DNA from: an uncultured Clostridia bacterium
GTDB lineage: Bacteria; Bacillota; Clostridia; Christensenellales; Aristaeellaceae
DNA: 6,938 nucleotides
NCBI GenBank assembly: GCA_904420265.1
Contig: CAJFUU010000291.1
Coordinates: forward strand, 1 to 6,938
Direction: 5' to 3'
Every line of letters begins with the position of its first letter. Positions within the stretch are counted from its first letter, which is position 1. A model generated the notes under the pieces. It was not told where the DNA came from. It was given only the letters and a program-made list of their open reading frames with translations, and did not search any database. Below, piece by piece: positions 6,808 to 6,938 of the stretch. The position numbers were made by a program, and so were the translations under genes.

Positions 6808-6938
6808 GGCGAAGGACGAAAAACGCACCGATACGCAGGCGCGCGAAGAGGCCCCCGCAACGGATAAGTCTCCTGTAAAGGATACGATTCACCAAATCGA
6901 GGAAGTGAGCGCGGAAGAAATCAACAAAATCATGGCCA
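6806..6938 (+). CDS. Probable TRAP transporter fused DctQM permease, N-terminal fragment (cut by window edge)
   Basis: Only 44 codons lie in the window. The peptide starts MAKDEKRTDTQAREEAP and is charged and hydrophilic, ending EEVSAEEINKIMA. TAXI-type systems usually have the small and large TRAP membrane subunits fused in one long protein. As I recall, these often begin with a hydrophilic cytoplasmic tail containing an EE-hydrophobic-x-x-hydrophobic-M/L segment before the first helix, which this resembles. No membrane helix is reached before the edge, so the call rests mainly on its place directly after the TAXI receptor, same strand, with no promoter or terminator seen between. The ribosome site is strong. 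Another accessory protein of the operon is possible. Confidence 0.65.
   Translation, partial: MAKDEKRTDTQAREEAPATDKSPVKDTIHQIEEVSAEEINKIMA

Noticed and set aside
5708..6895. A 395-codon open frame on the minus strand
   Set aside because: It covers the TAXI receptor in antisense and runs across its promoter-side leader and intercistronic hairpin. No family features.

Overview
The window is GC-rich and looks like a chromosome segment of an anaerobic Firmicute, probably a gut-type Clostridia lineage. The reasons are the lepA-hemW gene order, membrane proteins of the YcxB type, strong GGAGG ribosome binding sites, frequent GTG/TTG starts, and a TAXI-type TRAP transporter. The genus cannot be told from the sequence.

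The left three quarters (1-5474) is read on the minus strand. In transcription order it holds: lepA (elongation factor 4, GTG start); a 232-base gap with an imperfect direct repeat and a hairpin; four tandem YcxB-like two-helix membrane proteins, called A to D here; hemW (radical SAM heme chaperone); and the first 21 codons of purA (adenylosuccinate synthetase), which runs off the left edge. From YcxB-like A to hemW the spacings are 3, 10 and 13 bases and then a 4-base GTGA overlap, so this block is probably co-transcribed and translationally coupled. Copy C has an intact ribosome site and ATG but stops after 7 codons. Its conserved body lies in another frame, so it is a frameshifted gene or a sequencing error. 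purA has its own extended -10 promoter and a pair of PurBox-like motifs in its leader.

A 272-base AT-richer intergenic region (5475-5746) separates lepA from a divergent plus-strand operon. It holds a promoter facing each way and a 20-base dyad just upstream of the right-hand promoter.

The right part is a TRAP transporter operon: a TAXI-family solute receptor with a Sec signal peptide but no lipobox cysteine, a strong GC-rich hairpin, and the first 44 codons of what is probably the fused DctQM permease, cut by the right edge. The receptor should capture a small organic anion outside the cell and hand it to the permease.

The housekeeping genes are ordinary. The parts most worth a second look are the YcxB-like array between lepA and hemW, the broken copy within it, the repeat after lepA, and the non-lipoprotein TAXI receptor. 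I found no CRISPR array, tRNA, rRNA, insertion sequence or phage gene, and no defence or biosynthetic system.
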